A stretch of 64,000 bases of DNA from Antedon bifida (GCA_963402885.1 OY727097.1:11284001-11348000), one strand, 5' to 3'; counted from the first letter of the stretch, positions 25,976 through 39,183 are shown. Numbers and translations are program-made. The notes: a model not told the origin generated them from the sequence alone.

Positions 25976-26188
25976 GGCATTTAATTAAAATGCAGACCGT
26001 CTTAAAATTACTTGACATGTTTCGATAAATATATTCTCATCATCAGAACTGAAATCAAAGCCTAGAGTACTTGTAGGCCTATACGTACTACACAGTTGCG
26101 TTTAAATGAGCCAATAATTAGCATGAGAATAGATTTATCGAAATATGTCACGTAATTTTAAGACGGTCTGCATTTTCATTAAATGCCT
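25976..26188. mobile_element. 213-bp MITE with about 65-bp TIRs
   Basis: AGGCATTTAATTAAAATGCA at 25976 pairs with TGCATTTTCATTAAATGCCT ending at 26188. The pairing continues inward through GACCGTCTTAAAATTAC and CGATAAATATATTCTCAT. The loop contains a short unrelated sequence. Confidence 0.7.
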
Positions 26189-26754
26189 TGTGATATTATT
26201 GATTCTGACTCATAATTTGGTGGTATTATACATGTGCATGTTTATGCACAGTGAAAGAGCTTATTTTAGTATCCTATAGTAATATATATAAAAGAATATG
26301 GTATTTTAAATCAGGTACAAAAGCTGACGATCCGAGCGAATTACATGTTTAAAAAAAATCGGAAAACACCCATTTGTTATTTTCAAAACAAATTGCACGT
26401 TGGCGAGGTCCGATGGCACATGCGTGACTGGCAGAATAATGCAACAAAAATGAAAAACGAAAATGGCATGCTGTGTTGTCTGTAGGCCTACCCCAGCAAA
26501 CACATAACGTTATGACAACATTCGCGAACGTTATAGTTTGGTTTCTGATAATAACGTTACAAAAGTACATTGTCACAACGTCATTAAAACGTTACATAAT
26601 GTGAATAAAATTACGTTAATACAAAAACGTTTTCACAACGTTTTATTTACGTAATTGAGAAACGTTTGATTATTGTTGTATAGTAACGTAACATATTAAC
26701 GTTTTAATAACGTTTACATGTGACAATTATATTACGTTCAGACCTAACGTTTGA

Positions 26755-27840
26755 AAAATACGTTATAAAAACGTAAAATACAAACTATAAAATAACGTTA
26801 ATTTAAGATGTAATAATAATGTTATAAAAACGTATTATAATAACGTAGTTTTTATGTTATTCATTTACGTAACATTCTGACGTCTTGACAACGTACCAAT
26901 ATAACATTTAAACAACGTTCAAGACAAACGTTTAGAAATACGTTATACAAACGTAAAATACAAACTATAAACTAACGTTAATTTAAGATGTAATAATAAT
27001 GTTATAAAAACGTATTATAATAACGTAGTTTATATGTTATTCATTAACGTAACATTTTGACGTCTTGATAACGTACCAATATAACATTTATACAACGTTC
27101 AAGACAAACGTTCAGAAATACTTTATACAAACGTAAAATGCAAACTATAAACTAACGTTAATTTAAGATGTAATAATAATGTTATAAAAACGTATTATAA
27201 TAACGTAGTTTATATGTTATTCATTAACGTAATATTTTGACATCTTGATAACGTACCAATATAACATTTATACAACGTTCAAGACAAACGTTCAGAAATA
27301 CTTTATACAAACGTAAAATGCAAACTATAAACTAACGTTAATTTAAGATGTAATAATAATGTTATAAAAACGTATTATAATAACGTAGTTTATATGTTAT
27401 TCATTAACGTAATATTTTGACGTCTTGATAACGTACCAATATAACATTTATACAACGTTCAAGACAAACGTTCAGAAATACGTTATACAAACGCAAAATA
27501 CAAACTATAAACTAACGTTAATTTAAGATGTAATAATAATGTTATAAAAACGTAGTATAATAACGTAGTTTATATGTGATTCATTAATGTAACATTTTGA
27601 CGTCTTGATAACGTACCAATATAACATTTATACAACGTTCAAGACAAACGTTCAAAAATACGTTATACAAACGTAAAATACAAACTATAAACTAACGTTA
27701 ATTTAAGATGTAATAATAATGTTATAGAAACGTTTTTTAATAACTTAGTTTTTATGTTATTTATTAATGTAACATTTTAACGTCTTGATAACGTACCAAT
27801 GTAACATTTATAAAACGTTCAAGACAAACGTTCAGATAAT
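26755..27840. repeat. 180-bp tandem repeat in the left arm
   Basis: Six units with a period of 180 bp; the anchor ATACAAACG recurs at about 26944, 27124, 27304, 27484 and 27664. Units differ by scattered substitutions and are made of AACGT-containing modules. The right arm lacks this expansion. Confidence 0.85.
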
Positions 27841-28379
27841 TTTAGATGTAGCCTAATGCAAATGTATAATATTATCATCACATAGTGTTTATGTTATTTA
27901 GTAACGTAACATATTATGTTTTGATGACGTACATAACATTTAAAAACGTTCAAAAATAATGAAAATATTTAAAGGCTGGTGTCGTTTTAAAATAATGGTT
28001 CATTACATACAGTCACAATTATTTTATATTTTCAACGTACAGTACTGTAGCTCAATGTTATCGCAGTTAAAAAAGTGAATTATATTCATTATTTTGATCA
28101 CTGATTATTAACATATAAACACAAATTATCATTCTGTCTAATTATAATGTATATATGACTATATTATTGTGGTCGTTGGCCGGAATGTAGTAGGGGCAAC
28201 TGTCCATGGAAAATCCGATACGGTACACGGTAATTCCACCCGATTCTCTTGTACGGTTCATGTCTAACAACAAGAAACGGCTGTTCTGTATCTGGCAAGA
28301 TATGTCCTTTTTCAGATAACACGCATATATTTATTGAAAGATCATGAAGTTAGTCGGATAATTAATACTAAATTATTGT

Positions 28380-28790
28380 TATGTCCTCCCAATTTTAATG
28401 TGCTATACCCGATAATGATCCGCATAGAATAACTGCACAAGGCTCCCATTTAATGCAATGTGTTACCCAATGTGCTCAATTTGATTGTGCTGCCCATATC
28501 CATGCTATCTATTTGAAATAATGTGCTATTCATTTGAAGGAATGTGCTACCCGATAATCCGCATCATAATCCATATAGAATAATGTACAGTTACTATCCA
28601 TTTGATTGTGCTACCCAATGTGCTATCCATTTCAAATAATGTGCTACCGGAAATAATGTGCTACCCAATGTGCTATCCATTTGATTGTGCTACCCAATCC
28701 ATGCTATCCATTTAAAATAATGTGCTACCCGATAATCCGCATCATAATTCATAGAATAATGTACATACTATATCCATTTGATAAATCATT
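28380..28790. repeat. degenerate minisatellite (GTGCTACCC / GTGCTATCC modules)
   Basis: Short modules built on AATGTGCTACCC and TGCTATCCATTTGA alternate irregularly, with GATAATCCGCATCATAAT recurring at about 28552 and 28731. No coding content is evident. Confidence 0.6.
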
Positions 28791-30077
28791 TAATACAAAT
28801 AAAAAAAGTAGAACCACCAGAACTTTTTCCGCTATAGTAGGCCTAAATGGACTGGTCTAACTTAACCTTCTACCTACTAGGGAACGTAGGTTGACCGAGG
28901 CACTCTGCTTGACTTGCTAGGCCCCCCACACTACAAGTCCTAGGCCTACCCGTTAGGCCAACTTCTCTCGCGGAGTGGTAATAAAGATACGCAGCTAAAG
29001 TGAATTTCCTCCGCTACACTGAACCACGAGCTAGCCTACATATTTACCGAGACTCGTCAATTTATTTTTTATGGCATCAATGCTACATATTTTGCCCATT
29101 GATAATACATTTTCTCGTACTAAAAGTACTTATTAATTTAATTCATGATGTCTATACTTTATTTATTTAGATATTTAATTTCCGTTTCTTGTTGAATAAA
29201 CTGCAAATAAATAAAGCTATTGTATTTATAAAGGTTCCTTTAGCAAAATGGAATCACCTTTCCTATAGTATAAGAATACAAACATATTTAGGATCTCGCT
29301 ATCTGGGCGATGTAGTCTGTGGGGTTAAAGAATACTCGAGCGGAAGAATAGAACACACAATAACCATATCTATTACCAGTAAAACAGCGTCCTCTCATAT
29401 TATTTCGCGTAGGTTTCAAATAACGGGGAAAAAAGTCAAATAATATCTAATTTATGACTAATAATTACATTACATTTAATATTTAATATCGTAAGTGTGT
29501 TCCACTCATAAAAAAGTATTTAATTCCAAAATTGTAATACAGTATATCGGAAAGTTAGATTTTTATTAGTAATAGAAATTTAGTATGATTTGGATAAAAT
29601 AAAACTGTAAAAACATCATTCAAAAACCATCGCGGAAAAATACTTAACCAACTTCAATTTTGTTCAAATTTGGTACAATAATTGTATATGTATTTATTTA
29701 TCTTTAGTATAAAAATTGGGTAATTTACTAGAATTTTAGATGATTTGGACATTTTTAATTTTTCAAAATATGATGCCTATGGTTCTAAAATACAATTACA
29801 ACACTTTTTTACTAAAAGTGCGCCTAAGTTAATTTTAAAAAAAAACTTGACACTAGTATTTTTCTTTTACATTATAACATTTGTGTAGTAAATACAAATT
29901 AAAAAAAGTAGGCGCGCCTATGATATTTTCTTGGGTTTGACAGTAATTTTCATTGGTGAAACGTTGGCTGCTAATTAAATTCTCTTAATCAAGAGATCAA
30001 TTATTGTTCATTTTGGTATATTAGGGGAGAGTGAGATCAAAGCAGATCAAAGATTAAAGGAAATTATTGTAATTCCC
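28791..30077. other. no gene seen
   Basis: AT-rich DNA inside the 12-kb composite. The 84-codon frame at 29189-29443 has no motif I recognise and no splice context that helps. Confidence 0.35.
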
Positions 30078-31851
30078 CCATAGGCTAGTCAATCTAGCAT
30101 TTTGAGTGAAACAAATTGCAAACAGAGATTTTTTTTTTTTAAATGGTTACATATGATAAGGTGATTATTTTTTGAGCATCACACCTCTGACACTCATCCC
30201 GAAGGTATGCAAATTAGCTTAAATATGCAAATTAGGGTGAAATTACAGGGTTACCATATCTTCAAAACTACTAATCCTAGAGAGTTCGTTTTTGCACAGT
30301 CTGGTTCAGAATATATATATTTATATTTGCTCTAATGAGACATTTTACAAAAAAATGACCGGAAGTACCAGATTTTGACCCTTGACCCCATTTCTCAATA
30401 TTTACATAAATATGTGATTAAAATGTCTGTAGAGACTTTTTTTTTGGACTCAATGACTTGGATATTGTTTTTCAATACCCACCATAGAACTGTATTATAA
30501 TTCCCAAAATCACACCTTCGTCATGCACCTCGAAAGTATGCAAATTAGTAGTACAAGTAATATTAAATATGCAAATTAGGGAGTGAAATTACAGCGTTGC
30601 CATATCTCGAAAACCGCTAATGCTAGAGTGTTGATTTTTTCACTAAAATATTTAAAATATGTATATTTATATTTGCTCCAATGAAACATTTTACAAAAAA
30701 TTGACCGGAAGTATGACATTTGACCCTCGACCCCATTTCTCAATATTGCATATATAATGAAACTAAAATGTCTGTAGAGACTTTGTTTTGCCCTCAAATG
30801 ACTCAGATACAGGTTTATAATAGCCAACATAGAACTGTTTAGTAAATCTCAAAATCACACCTGTATCACTCACCTCCAAAGTATGCAAATTATTAGTACA
30901 AGTTACATAAAATATGCAAATTAGGGGGTGAAATTACAGGTTCCTATATATCGAAAACTACTAAGGCTAGAGAGTTGATTTTTTCAATAACTTGTTCAAA
31001 ATGTACATATTTATATTTGCTCTAATAAAACATTTTACGAAAAAATGACCGGAAATACAACAATTGACCCTTGACCCTATTTATCAATGTTTGTATACAT
31101 ATTGCGACTAAAATGTCTGTAGATAATTTTTTTGACTCAAATGACTCGGATACAGTTTTCCTATCGTCAGCATAGGACCGCTTTGTAATTCCCAAAATCA
31201 TAATTTTGTCACACACCTTGAAAGTATGCAAATTATTAGTACAAGTTACATGAAATATGCAAATTAGGGGTGAAATTACAGTCTTCCCATATCTCGAAAA
31301 CCATTAATGCTAGAGAGTTGATTTGAATTCAGAGTTGATTCAGAATGTACATATTTATATTCGCTCTAATGAAACATTTTACGCAAAAATTGTCGGAATT
31401 ATGACATTTGACCCTCAAATCTATTTCTCAATATTTTCATATAATGCAACTAAAATGTCTGTACAGACTTTGTTTTGGCCTCAAATGACGCAGATACAGG
31501 TTTTCTATAGCCAGCATAGAACTGTTTAGTAATTCTCAAAATCACACCTCTGTTACTTCGCTTGAAAGTATGCAAATTAATAGTACAAGAAAGTTGCCAT
31601 ATCTCTATCGGTCATTAGCGTTTTCGACATACATAAGGCAATTCACTGTAATTTGCGTATTTCATATAGCTTGTACTACTAATTTGCATACTTTCGGGGT
31701 GCTTGACTTATACTGGCTATATAAACCTGTATCCGAGTCATTTGAGGCCAAAACAAAGTCTGTATATACATTTTAGTTGCATTATATGCAAATATTGAGA
31801 AATAATAATAATAATTATAATATTAATATCCTGGATGGTTCTAGGACACCT

Positions 31852-32290
31852 ACCCCCTAGACAGTTACCCCCCGGATGTTTACCACCCGGACAACTACCC
31901 CTTAGGACAACTACCCCCTTAGGACAACTACCCCCTTAGGACAACTACCCCCTTAGGACAACTACCCCCTTAGGACAACTACCCCCTTAGGACAACTACC
32001 CCCTTAGGACAACTACCCCCTTAGGATAACTACCCCGGTCAACTACCTATTATACACTGTTGCAGAGTCAGGTTGTTCCTAGGGGGTAGTTGTCCTAAGG
32101 GGGTAGTTGTCCAGGGGGTAGTTGTCCTAAGGGGGTAGTTGTCCGGGGGTATTTGTCCGGGGGGTAGTTGTCCTAAAGGGGTAGTTGTCCTAAAGGGGTA
32201 GTTGTCCTAAGGGGGTAGTTGTCCAGGTGGTGGTTGTCCGGGGGGTAGTTTTCCGGGGGGTAAATGTCCAGGGGGTGAATATCCGGATAC
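31852..32290. repeat. 17-bp minisatellite, head-to-head (CAACTACCCCCTTAGGA)
   Basis: About nine copies of ACAACTACCCCCTTAGG run one way (31890-32035). After a short spacer, about ten copies of the complement GTAGTTGTCCTAAGGGG run the other way (32080-32270), together a large hairpin. Its edge, TTCTAGGACACCTACCCCCT, also bounds the related array at 49220-49495. Confidence 0.85.
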
Positions 32291-32309
32291 GTCCTGGATT
32301 TATATAGCG

Positions 32310-32400
32310 CCTAATGTTGTGAAACCTCTAAGCGCTGTACATAAACTAATACGAAAAAAGGGAATTCCAACCATGCCAAAAAAAACCCAAACCGAAGTAT
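32310..32400. repeat. dispersed ATATAGCGC...AAGCGC repeat
   Basis: TTATATAGCGCCTAATGTTG followed by CTCTAAGCGCTGTACATAAA resembles a short repeat common in marine invertebrates and echoed near 9010. It sits just right of the minisatellite centre of the foldback element. Confidence 0.35.
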
Positions 32401-33672
32401 AGAGATACGCCTTCGTCGCTGAGATATGGGAAGACTGTAATTTATTTATTTATTTATTCACCCCCTTATTTGCATATTTCATGTAATTTGTACTACTAAT
32501 TAGCATAATTTTGAGGTGCATGACGAAGGCGTGATTTTGGGAATTACAAAGCGGTCCTATGCTGACTATAGGAAACATGTATCAGAGTTATTTGAGTCCA
32601 AAACGAAGTCTCTACAGACATTTTAGTCGCATTATGTATGCAAACATTGATAAATGGGGTCGAGGGTCAATTGTTGTATTTCCGGTCATTTTTTCGTAAA
32701 ATGTTTTATTAGAGCGAATATAAATATGTACATTTTGAACATTTTTGAAGTTATTGAAAAAATCAACTCTCTAGCCTTAGTAGTTTTCGATATATAGGAA
32801 CCTGTAATTTCACCCCCTAATTTGCATATTTTATGTAACTTGTACTAATAATTTGCATACTTTGGAGGTGAGTGATACAGGTGTGATTTTGAGATTTACT
32901 AAACAGTTCTATGTTGGCTATTATAAACCTGTATCTGAGTCATTTGAGGGCAAAACAAAGTCTCTACAGACATTTTAGTTTCATTATATATGCAATATTG
33001 AGAAATGGGGTCGAGGGTCAAATGTCATACTTCTGGTCAATTTTTTGTAAAATGTTTCATTGGAGCAAATAGAAATATGTACATTCTGAATACGGCTGTG
33101 AAAAAATCAACTCTCTAGCATTAGCGGTTTTCGAGATATGGCAACGCTGTAATTTCACTCCCTAATTTGCATATTTAATATTATTGTACTACTAATTTGC
33201 ATACTTTCGAGGTGCGTGACGAAGGTGTGATTTTGGGAATTACAAAGTGGTCCTATGCTGGCTATTAGGAACCTATGTCTGGGTCATTTGAGGGCAAAAT
33301 AAAGTCTCTACAGACATTTTAGTCACATTGTATATGCAAACATTGAGAAATGGGGTCGAAGGTCAAATGTTGTACTTCCGGTCATTTTATCGTAAAATGT
33401 TGCATTAGAGTAAATATAAATATATACATTTTGAATAAATCAGTGAAAAAATCAACTCTCTCGGACTAGTAGTTTTTGAGATATGGTTACCCTGTAATTT
33501 CACCCTAATTTGCATATTTAAGCTAATTTGCATACCTTCGGGATGAGTGACAGAGGTGTGATGCTCAAATTTTCATCTCCTCATCATATATGACCATTTA
33601 AAAAAAAAAAATCTCTGTTTGCAATTTGTTTCACTTTGAGCTGTTTTTTTTGCTAGATTGACTAGCCTACCA

Positions 33673-35690
33673 TGCCTTTGGCAATTCGCATTAAAGAATA
33701 CAACAACAGGAAACAACATATCATTGCATATTTACTTTAAAATCTTATCTAATGTCTAATGAAGGAAATAATATTGATCAAAGTATTTAAATCTACACTC
33801 AATAAACAATCGGATTCTATAAAGCAAAATTGTTTATCTAAATTAGGATAAATACAATTACATAATTTGTCATCAATGTACCTCATTTCCTTTAACCAAC
33901 GTTGGTTCTTACAGTGTATTTTTACTTTTTCATTAAATTGTGTATTCAAAATAAGTATAATTATAAAATAAAACATAGTCATAGTCATACACTCATTAAA
34001 GAGCGTTATTAAACACAAACGATTGTATTGTATTTAAAAATTTGAATGTTAACATTTAAAAAGTATACGGCCGAAGTACATTGTCATTATAATATTTAAC
34101 CCGAGTTCTACTCTGAAACTTGTACTATATCCTATTACAAGAGGGTACGTCGTTAATTACCATGGTAACTTATATAAATCAACCTTGTTGTAGAATGGAA
34201 TTTAAGATATACTGTATTGGCGAACAGATCTTAACATACCATTTAAAACAGTATTGACCGATATATATGTTTGTTTTTTTTCCTTCTGATTACATTTTTA
34301 TTCACCAACTATCATACTTTTCTGCTTAACTGTGTTTTTATATTTAATATAGCTACATTTATTCATTCATATTTTGTATTTCACCTTATAATGTGACTTG
34401 TATGACACATATGTCACATATCAAATTTAATTCCGTTCTTTAGATAAAAAGTTTGCAAATGTAACGAGGTTGAAATGAATATCACTTTGTTTGAGTATGT
34501 CCAAACTACAAAGAAATTAGTCACTCCTTTTTGAAAAATGAAAAAAGTTTATATTTTTATTAATGAATAACAAAAATTAAAAAGTAATCAATAACCTGGT
34601 ATAATTTGCCTTTTTCGCATATAAAAAGAGAACTAATTATTATGCTTTTACTGCTACTTAAATTTAATTTTATGTAGGCCTATTATTTTCTATTTTTGTA
34701 CTTGGGCCATGAGTGCCCTTACATACTGTTGAATAATGTATAGTTAACCTGTTGATTAGCTTATTGCTAATTTTTGTAACTTGATCATACATTACAAGAA
34801 TGTAAGATCGTTAATTTCCAGGGTAACTGGTCTAAAACCAACAATTACAGAATAAAGTATATGGTCAACATTATTAACTTGTACACTAGTAAATCTAAAG
34901 GTAAAATCTCTTTATGTGATGTTCTATCCAATAAATAAATAAATTTAAATTTACGAATAAAAAGAAATTCAATTATTAGGCTTTAGGAATCTAAAAGCAG
35001 TATTATTATCTTATTGTATTTAAGTTCATATTTACTAGTAGCTTGTATATCCTCAATGATCATATCTTAGTTTGATTTTACACATTCCACACTCTGAATT
35101 AATTAAGACTGTACCTCCTTTATCTAGGTTTCCATAACAACTGGTCCATTTTGTGGGTTTTGTGGTGGGGAATAAGATAGTTTTATAGCCTGTGTTATCA
35201 TGGAGGAAAAATTCCTCCATGGTGTTATCTAGGAATACTGTGAAATTGGATAGATGAGTCAGATCTGTGTAGTTAGTATTGAGTTTTAAAAGTAAGCAGT
35301 TCTGTGTTATAATTAATAAAAGCATTTTCTATTGGAATTCTGTGTTTCATCGATTTTGTAGCTGAAATTGAGAACCTGGGTTTAAGTTATTATTGTTATT
35401 ATTTGTGAAGAGCTACATATAGAGTATAGACTAAAGTTTCACATATAAAATCTACTAACAAAGGGTTGTATATGATAGTCATAAATGAGGCGCAATAATG
35501 CTAAATAGGGAATCATGCTAAATAGGGCTACAATAATAGTCTACAATAATACTGGGTTGATCAAACCATGGATCTATAAAGTATAGGTTTATGATCAAAC
35601 TATGAAATTTGTTTTAGAGCTGCAAACATTATTCGTTTAAAATAAATAATTGTATTCGTGGAGGTGAAACGGTCGCCATTTAAAAAGCTT
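33673..35690. other. no gene seen
   Basis: AT-rich sequence between the foldback and the DUF4806-like gene. Minus-strand frames at 33749-34018 and 35053-35325 have no recognisable domain. Confidence 0.35.
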
Positions 35691-37555
35691 GCTTGAGTCA
35701 TCGGCAACCAATCACAGGCGGAGCTCAGAATAATAAATTCGACACGGCGCGGGATTTAATTACATATACAGTGTCACTTGCGTTCTGCTGCGGAAAAAGA
35801 GAAGCTCGTTCAAAAAGTCAAGTAAAGTATCCTAATTATTATCAACAACAGCTTCTATCAAGCCAATATATTTGCGGTGAGTTATTGTTTCATTAATCCT
35901 TATATATTGAGGTTTTTTAATTTTTTGTTAATCGATGCTTTGTATCTTTTCCTACAGAAAACAATGCAATGTAGGTTGCTTATGTAATTAGTACAGTAAT
36001 TGTTACTAGATATTAAAAAAAGCCGTGAATATTTATTTAACATAACATGGTTTATTTATTGTTTGGAATACATTATCAAGTTTGAATTTAGTTTCATTTA
36101 ATACAAATAAATGTATTAATATTATTGTACTGTACGTATTATAATTGTGTATAATAATAAAATGTTGCGATGTTACATTTATACTGCATTACCTTTTTAC
36201 AAAACCAAATCCAATTAGGCTTAATATTTCGTGTTACATAATTCATCTATTATTATGTGATGTACTTGAGACTTTTTTGTACTATTTTCTTTAGTATTCC
36301 TTTACAATGTGTGTTATATACATATTAATAATCATTATTTATTATTTATACTCCAAAAAAGTAAACTATTTAAGCGCCTTGACGGGACACAGGGCAGGTG
36401 ATACTGTTCGTCGTATTATGAGGAAGGTGGCCACCAACAAGGTGCTGTCACTTACAGTTATAAGGGCCGAAAAGGCAAAGCTGCATTTTGCAAGACGCAG
36501 CTGTGCAGTGTAATAATAAGTAAGTCTAGTATTAGCCTAATAGGCTTAGTCATTGGCTACATGTTGATTATTAGTCTTCTTGAAATTTCATAGCAGTTTT
36601 TATGGTTGTACTAAATGTTACTAGAGGCTTAAAACCAAATGTGCTCATGCACATTAGTACTTATGTGTTTGGCGCGCGCATAATGTAAAGTACTGAACTT
36701 TCTAAATTATAGGCCTAAGTCGTTTATTTACTAAAAACAAAAAAAAACATAATGGCATTAATGTTTACTGCTAATACAGGATTTTGAAGTTTTAAATGTG
36801 TACATTGTGACTAAAAACTCCCATTCAAATTGTTCATCTTTAGAATCGTGTATGCGAGCTCACCCACAAACGAAGCAATGTGTGTGGAGATAGATATTGC
36901 TGAAACACTGAAGCACGCTCCCAACAGACTAGGTGGCTCAAGATACAAGGTAAGAATAAATTAAATTTGATTTATCATTTATTTTTTACCATGGCGAAAT
37001 AACTTAATCATCCATGCTTTTACGTATCACTCATATTGTAATGATGAAGTTTACTATAGTCCGCATCAGTTTAAGACTAAATAGTTTACACACTAAAAGA
37101 TACTAGTCATTGTTGTACAGTTTCACCAAGTGGTAAATAAAGCAATAAAACACATTCGTACAATCGCACTCAAACGAATAATTAATGTAAAGTTACGGGA
37201 TACAAATGTTGGAATAAAGTAAATTACAACTAACGTCTGGTACTGATAGGGCTTAGTATTTAGACCCAACAACACTATCCAATACGAAATAAACATAACA
37301 ACTACATACTGTAATGTAAATTTAATAGGGAATGGGCAACCACATAAAAAACACCAAATAGTCAATAGCCAAAATCATGTAGAAAAAAAAATCCGATTAA
37401 AATGACAATAATTTAATTTTGTAAACTAATAACACTTAAAAAAATTTATTTAAGATTTACTGCTAAGAGATCATTTTTTTTACCTAGTTTTACATTTTTT
37501 TTCTCTTTTCAGGAACGGGATGTGCCAGACAGCAGAGATGAGGACGACTTATAGG
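35691..37555 (+). pseudogene. DUF4806-like gene remnant, intron-containing and frameshifted
   Basis: A possible 5' exon (about 35690-35876) follows a CCAAT box at 35709-35713 and ends at a GTGAGT donor. An exon near 36361-36524 reads NYLSALTGHRAGDTVRRIMR, then shifts frame after KVLSL to continue YSYKGRKGKAAFCKTQL. The next exon (36845-36951) reads IVYASSPTNEAMC...LKHAPNRLGGSRYK with a GTAAGA donor. The last (37514-37552) reads ERDVPDSRDEDDL and stops at 37553-37555. The VRRIM...GKAAF...LKHAPNR order resembles, from memory, the DUF4806 domain of multi-copy invertebrate proteins. The internal frameshift and a second phase conflict at the first splice junction mark it as broken. It lies inside the 12-kb AACGTT composite and may be its cargo. 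Confidence 0.5.
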
Positions 37556-37859
37556 CAAATTTGCTCATTCTCGTTTAAAAGAACAATGTTTCTCATTATC
37601 GATCTCCGTATTATCAAGAATGGGTAATTACTGCTGGTTCTCGTTCCTGATCAAAATAGCGAAAGCTCTCTAATAATAATCAAGTTCTTTCCTCTTAAGC
37701 TAATTGCAATAGTGTATGTCTTTTTTTAATCAGATAATAGAATAAATCAAAAACAATATTTCATTTTAAATTGCTTGTTTTTATATGTCTTATACTAACT
37801 ACATGTTTTAACGAATAATGAGCTATGTAACGCGTATATCTGCAGAACACATATAATAT

Positions 37860-38674
37860 GTGGTAACGTTACCCAAATCGTTGTATGTAACTAAGTATTA
37901 ACTTTTCAAGACGTCAAATATGGACGTTATAAATTCGTCAGTGGTAAAAAGTTTATGATGTAACATTATCAAACTACGATTTGAAAATGTATCTGGTACG
38001 TTATAATGAACGTTACTAATTCGTATGTGCGAATTACGCTTTACATACGTTATTTAAAAACATCATTGAGAACGTTAAAAACACGTGGCAAATACGTCAT
38101 TTACAAACGTTGCTGTTAACGTAGAAGGCACGTTCCTAACACGTTATTTGTGAACATTTTTTAGGACGTTATAAAAACGCGTTGCATACGTTATGTTTGA
38201 ATGTTATTTTGGACGTTAAAAACATGTTGCGAATACGTCATTTACAAACATTACATAAAACGTTAAAAAACGTCTCGGACACGTTTTTTATCAACGTTAT
38301 TGCAAAAGTTGTAAATACGTTTTGAATACGTTATTTATGAACATTATTGAGGACGTTCAAAAGACGTTATAAACACGTTATTTTGAATGTTATTTTGGAC
38401 GTTATAAAGTCGTATAAAAAGGTCGACATTTTCTCGTTCGTGCAACGTTATTGTAGAAGTTATAAATACGTATTTAACACGTTATTTCTGAACATTATTG
38501 AGGACGTTCAAAAAACGTTATAAACGCGTTATTTTGAACGTTATTTTGAACGTTAAAAAGTCGTATAAAAAGGTCGACATTTTTGCGTTCGTGCAACGTT
38601 ATTAGAAAACGTTTTTATAACCAAAAAATAACGTAATTATAACGTTACCAAAACGTAAAATTGTTTGCTGGGTT
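37860..38674. repeat. right AACGTT-rich arm of the composite element
   Basis: Irregular modules of GAACGTTA, GGACGTT and ACACGTTATTT dominate. Two near-identical modules of about 125 bp (near 38335-38460 and 38460-38590) share AGGTCGACATTTT. The arm ends in TGTTTGCTGGG at 38674. Confidence 0.65.
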
Positions 38675-38830
38675 AGGCTGTATTACACCTGGTGCAATAC
38701 GCAATTTCTGCTGAAAATACTTGTATGGTTTTTTTTTTTTTTTTAGTAAAACATACTTAATTTACACATTAATACATTTTAAAATTTAAGAAATTTGGTG
38801 ATGAAGAAGGGGTCCTCCTAAATACCAAGA

Positions 38831-39183
38831 CCTACCAAGACCTACCAAGAACTACCAAGATCTACCAAGACCTGTCAATTTAAAGTGTTAATTTAACGAA
38901 ATATGATATATATAGACTTCTAATAGCATTTCCAACAATAAAACCTTAATTTTAGCGCGATATAGACACCAAAAATGTTAAATAATCGACAAGCTTCGCG
39001 TTCGCGAAACGAACTGAGTTGATGCATACATTGCGTCACAAATGTCCGTATTGCGTCAACTAGTATGACCTACCAAGAACTACCAAGACCTGTCAATTTA
39101 AAGTGTTATTTTAACGAAATATGATATATATAGACTTCTAATAGCATTTCCAACAATTAAACCTCAATTTCAGCGCGATATAC
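38831..39183. repeat. direct repeat of about 120 bp
   Basis: ACCTACCAAGA microrepeats followed by CCTGTCAATTTAAAGTGTTA, ATGATATATATAGACTTCTA and AGCGCGATA occur at 38831-38961 and again at 39066-39181. Confidence 0.75.

Larger units (their letters stand above)
30078..33672. mobile_element. 3.6-kb foldback element with repeated subunits in both arms
   Basis: The outer ends pair: ATAGGCTAGTCAATCTAGCA at 30080 against TGCTAGATTGACTAGCCTAC near 33652. The left arm contains about five direct copies of a roughly 345-bp subunit (landmark TATGCAAATTA at about 30206, 30536, 30882, 31224 and 31568), and the right arm carries the same subunits inverted (about 32460 to 33530). Each has GTGAAATTACAG, CTAGAGAGTTGATTTTTTC, ACATTTTAC and GACCGGAAGTA blocks. 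The centre (31800-32400) holds a palindromic minisatellite. No protein is encoded. Confidence 0.75.
26493..38674. mobile_element. 12-kb composite element bounded by AACGTT-rich arms
   Basis: The left end reads CCCAGCAAACA (26493-26503) followed by AACGTTATGACAACATT. The right end reads ...ACGTTACCAAAACGTAAAAT then TGTTTGCTGGG (38664-38674). Both arms are saturated with ACGTT/AACGT words. Between them lie a 180-bp satellite, a minisatellite, a 3.6-kb foldback and a broken DUF4806-like gene. CCCAGCAAAC-plus-ACGTT ends are, from memory, widespread in marine invertebrate genomes. Whether this is one element or two copies trapping other sequence cannot be settled here; no clear target-site duplication is seen. 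Confidence 0.55.

Noticed and set aside
35053..35325. 90-codon minus-strand frame
   Set aside because: No motif, no splice context, AT-rich composition.
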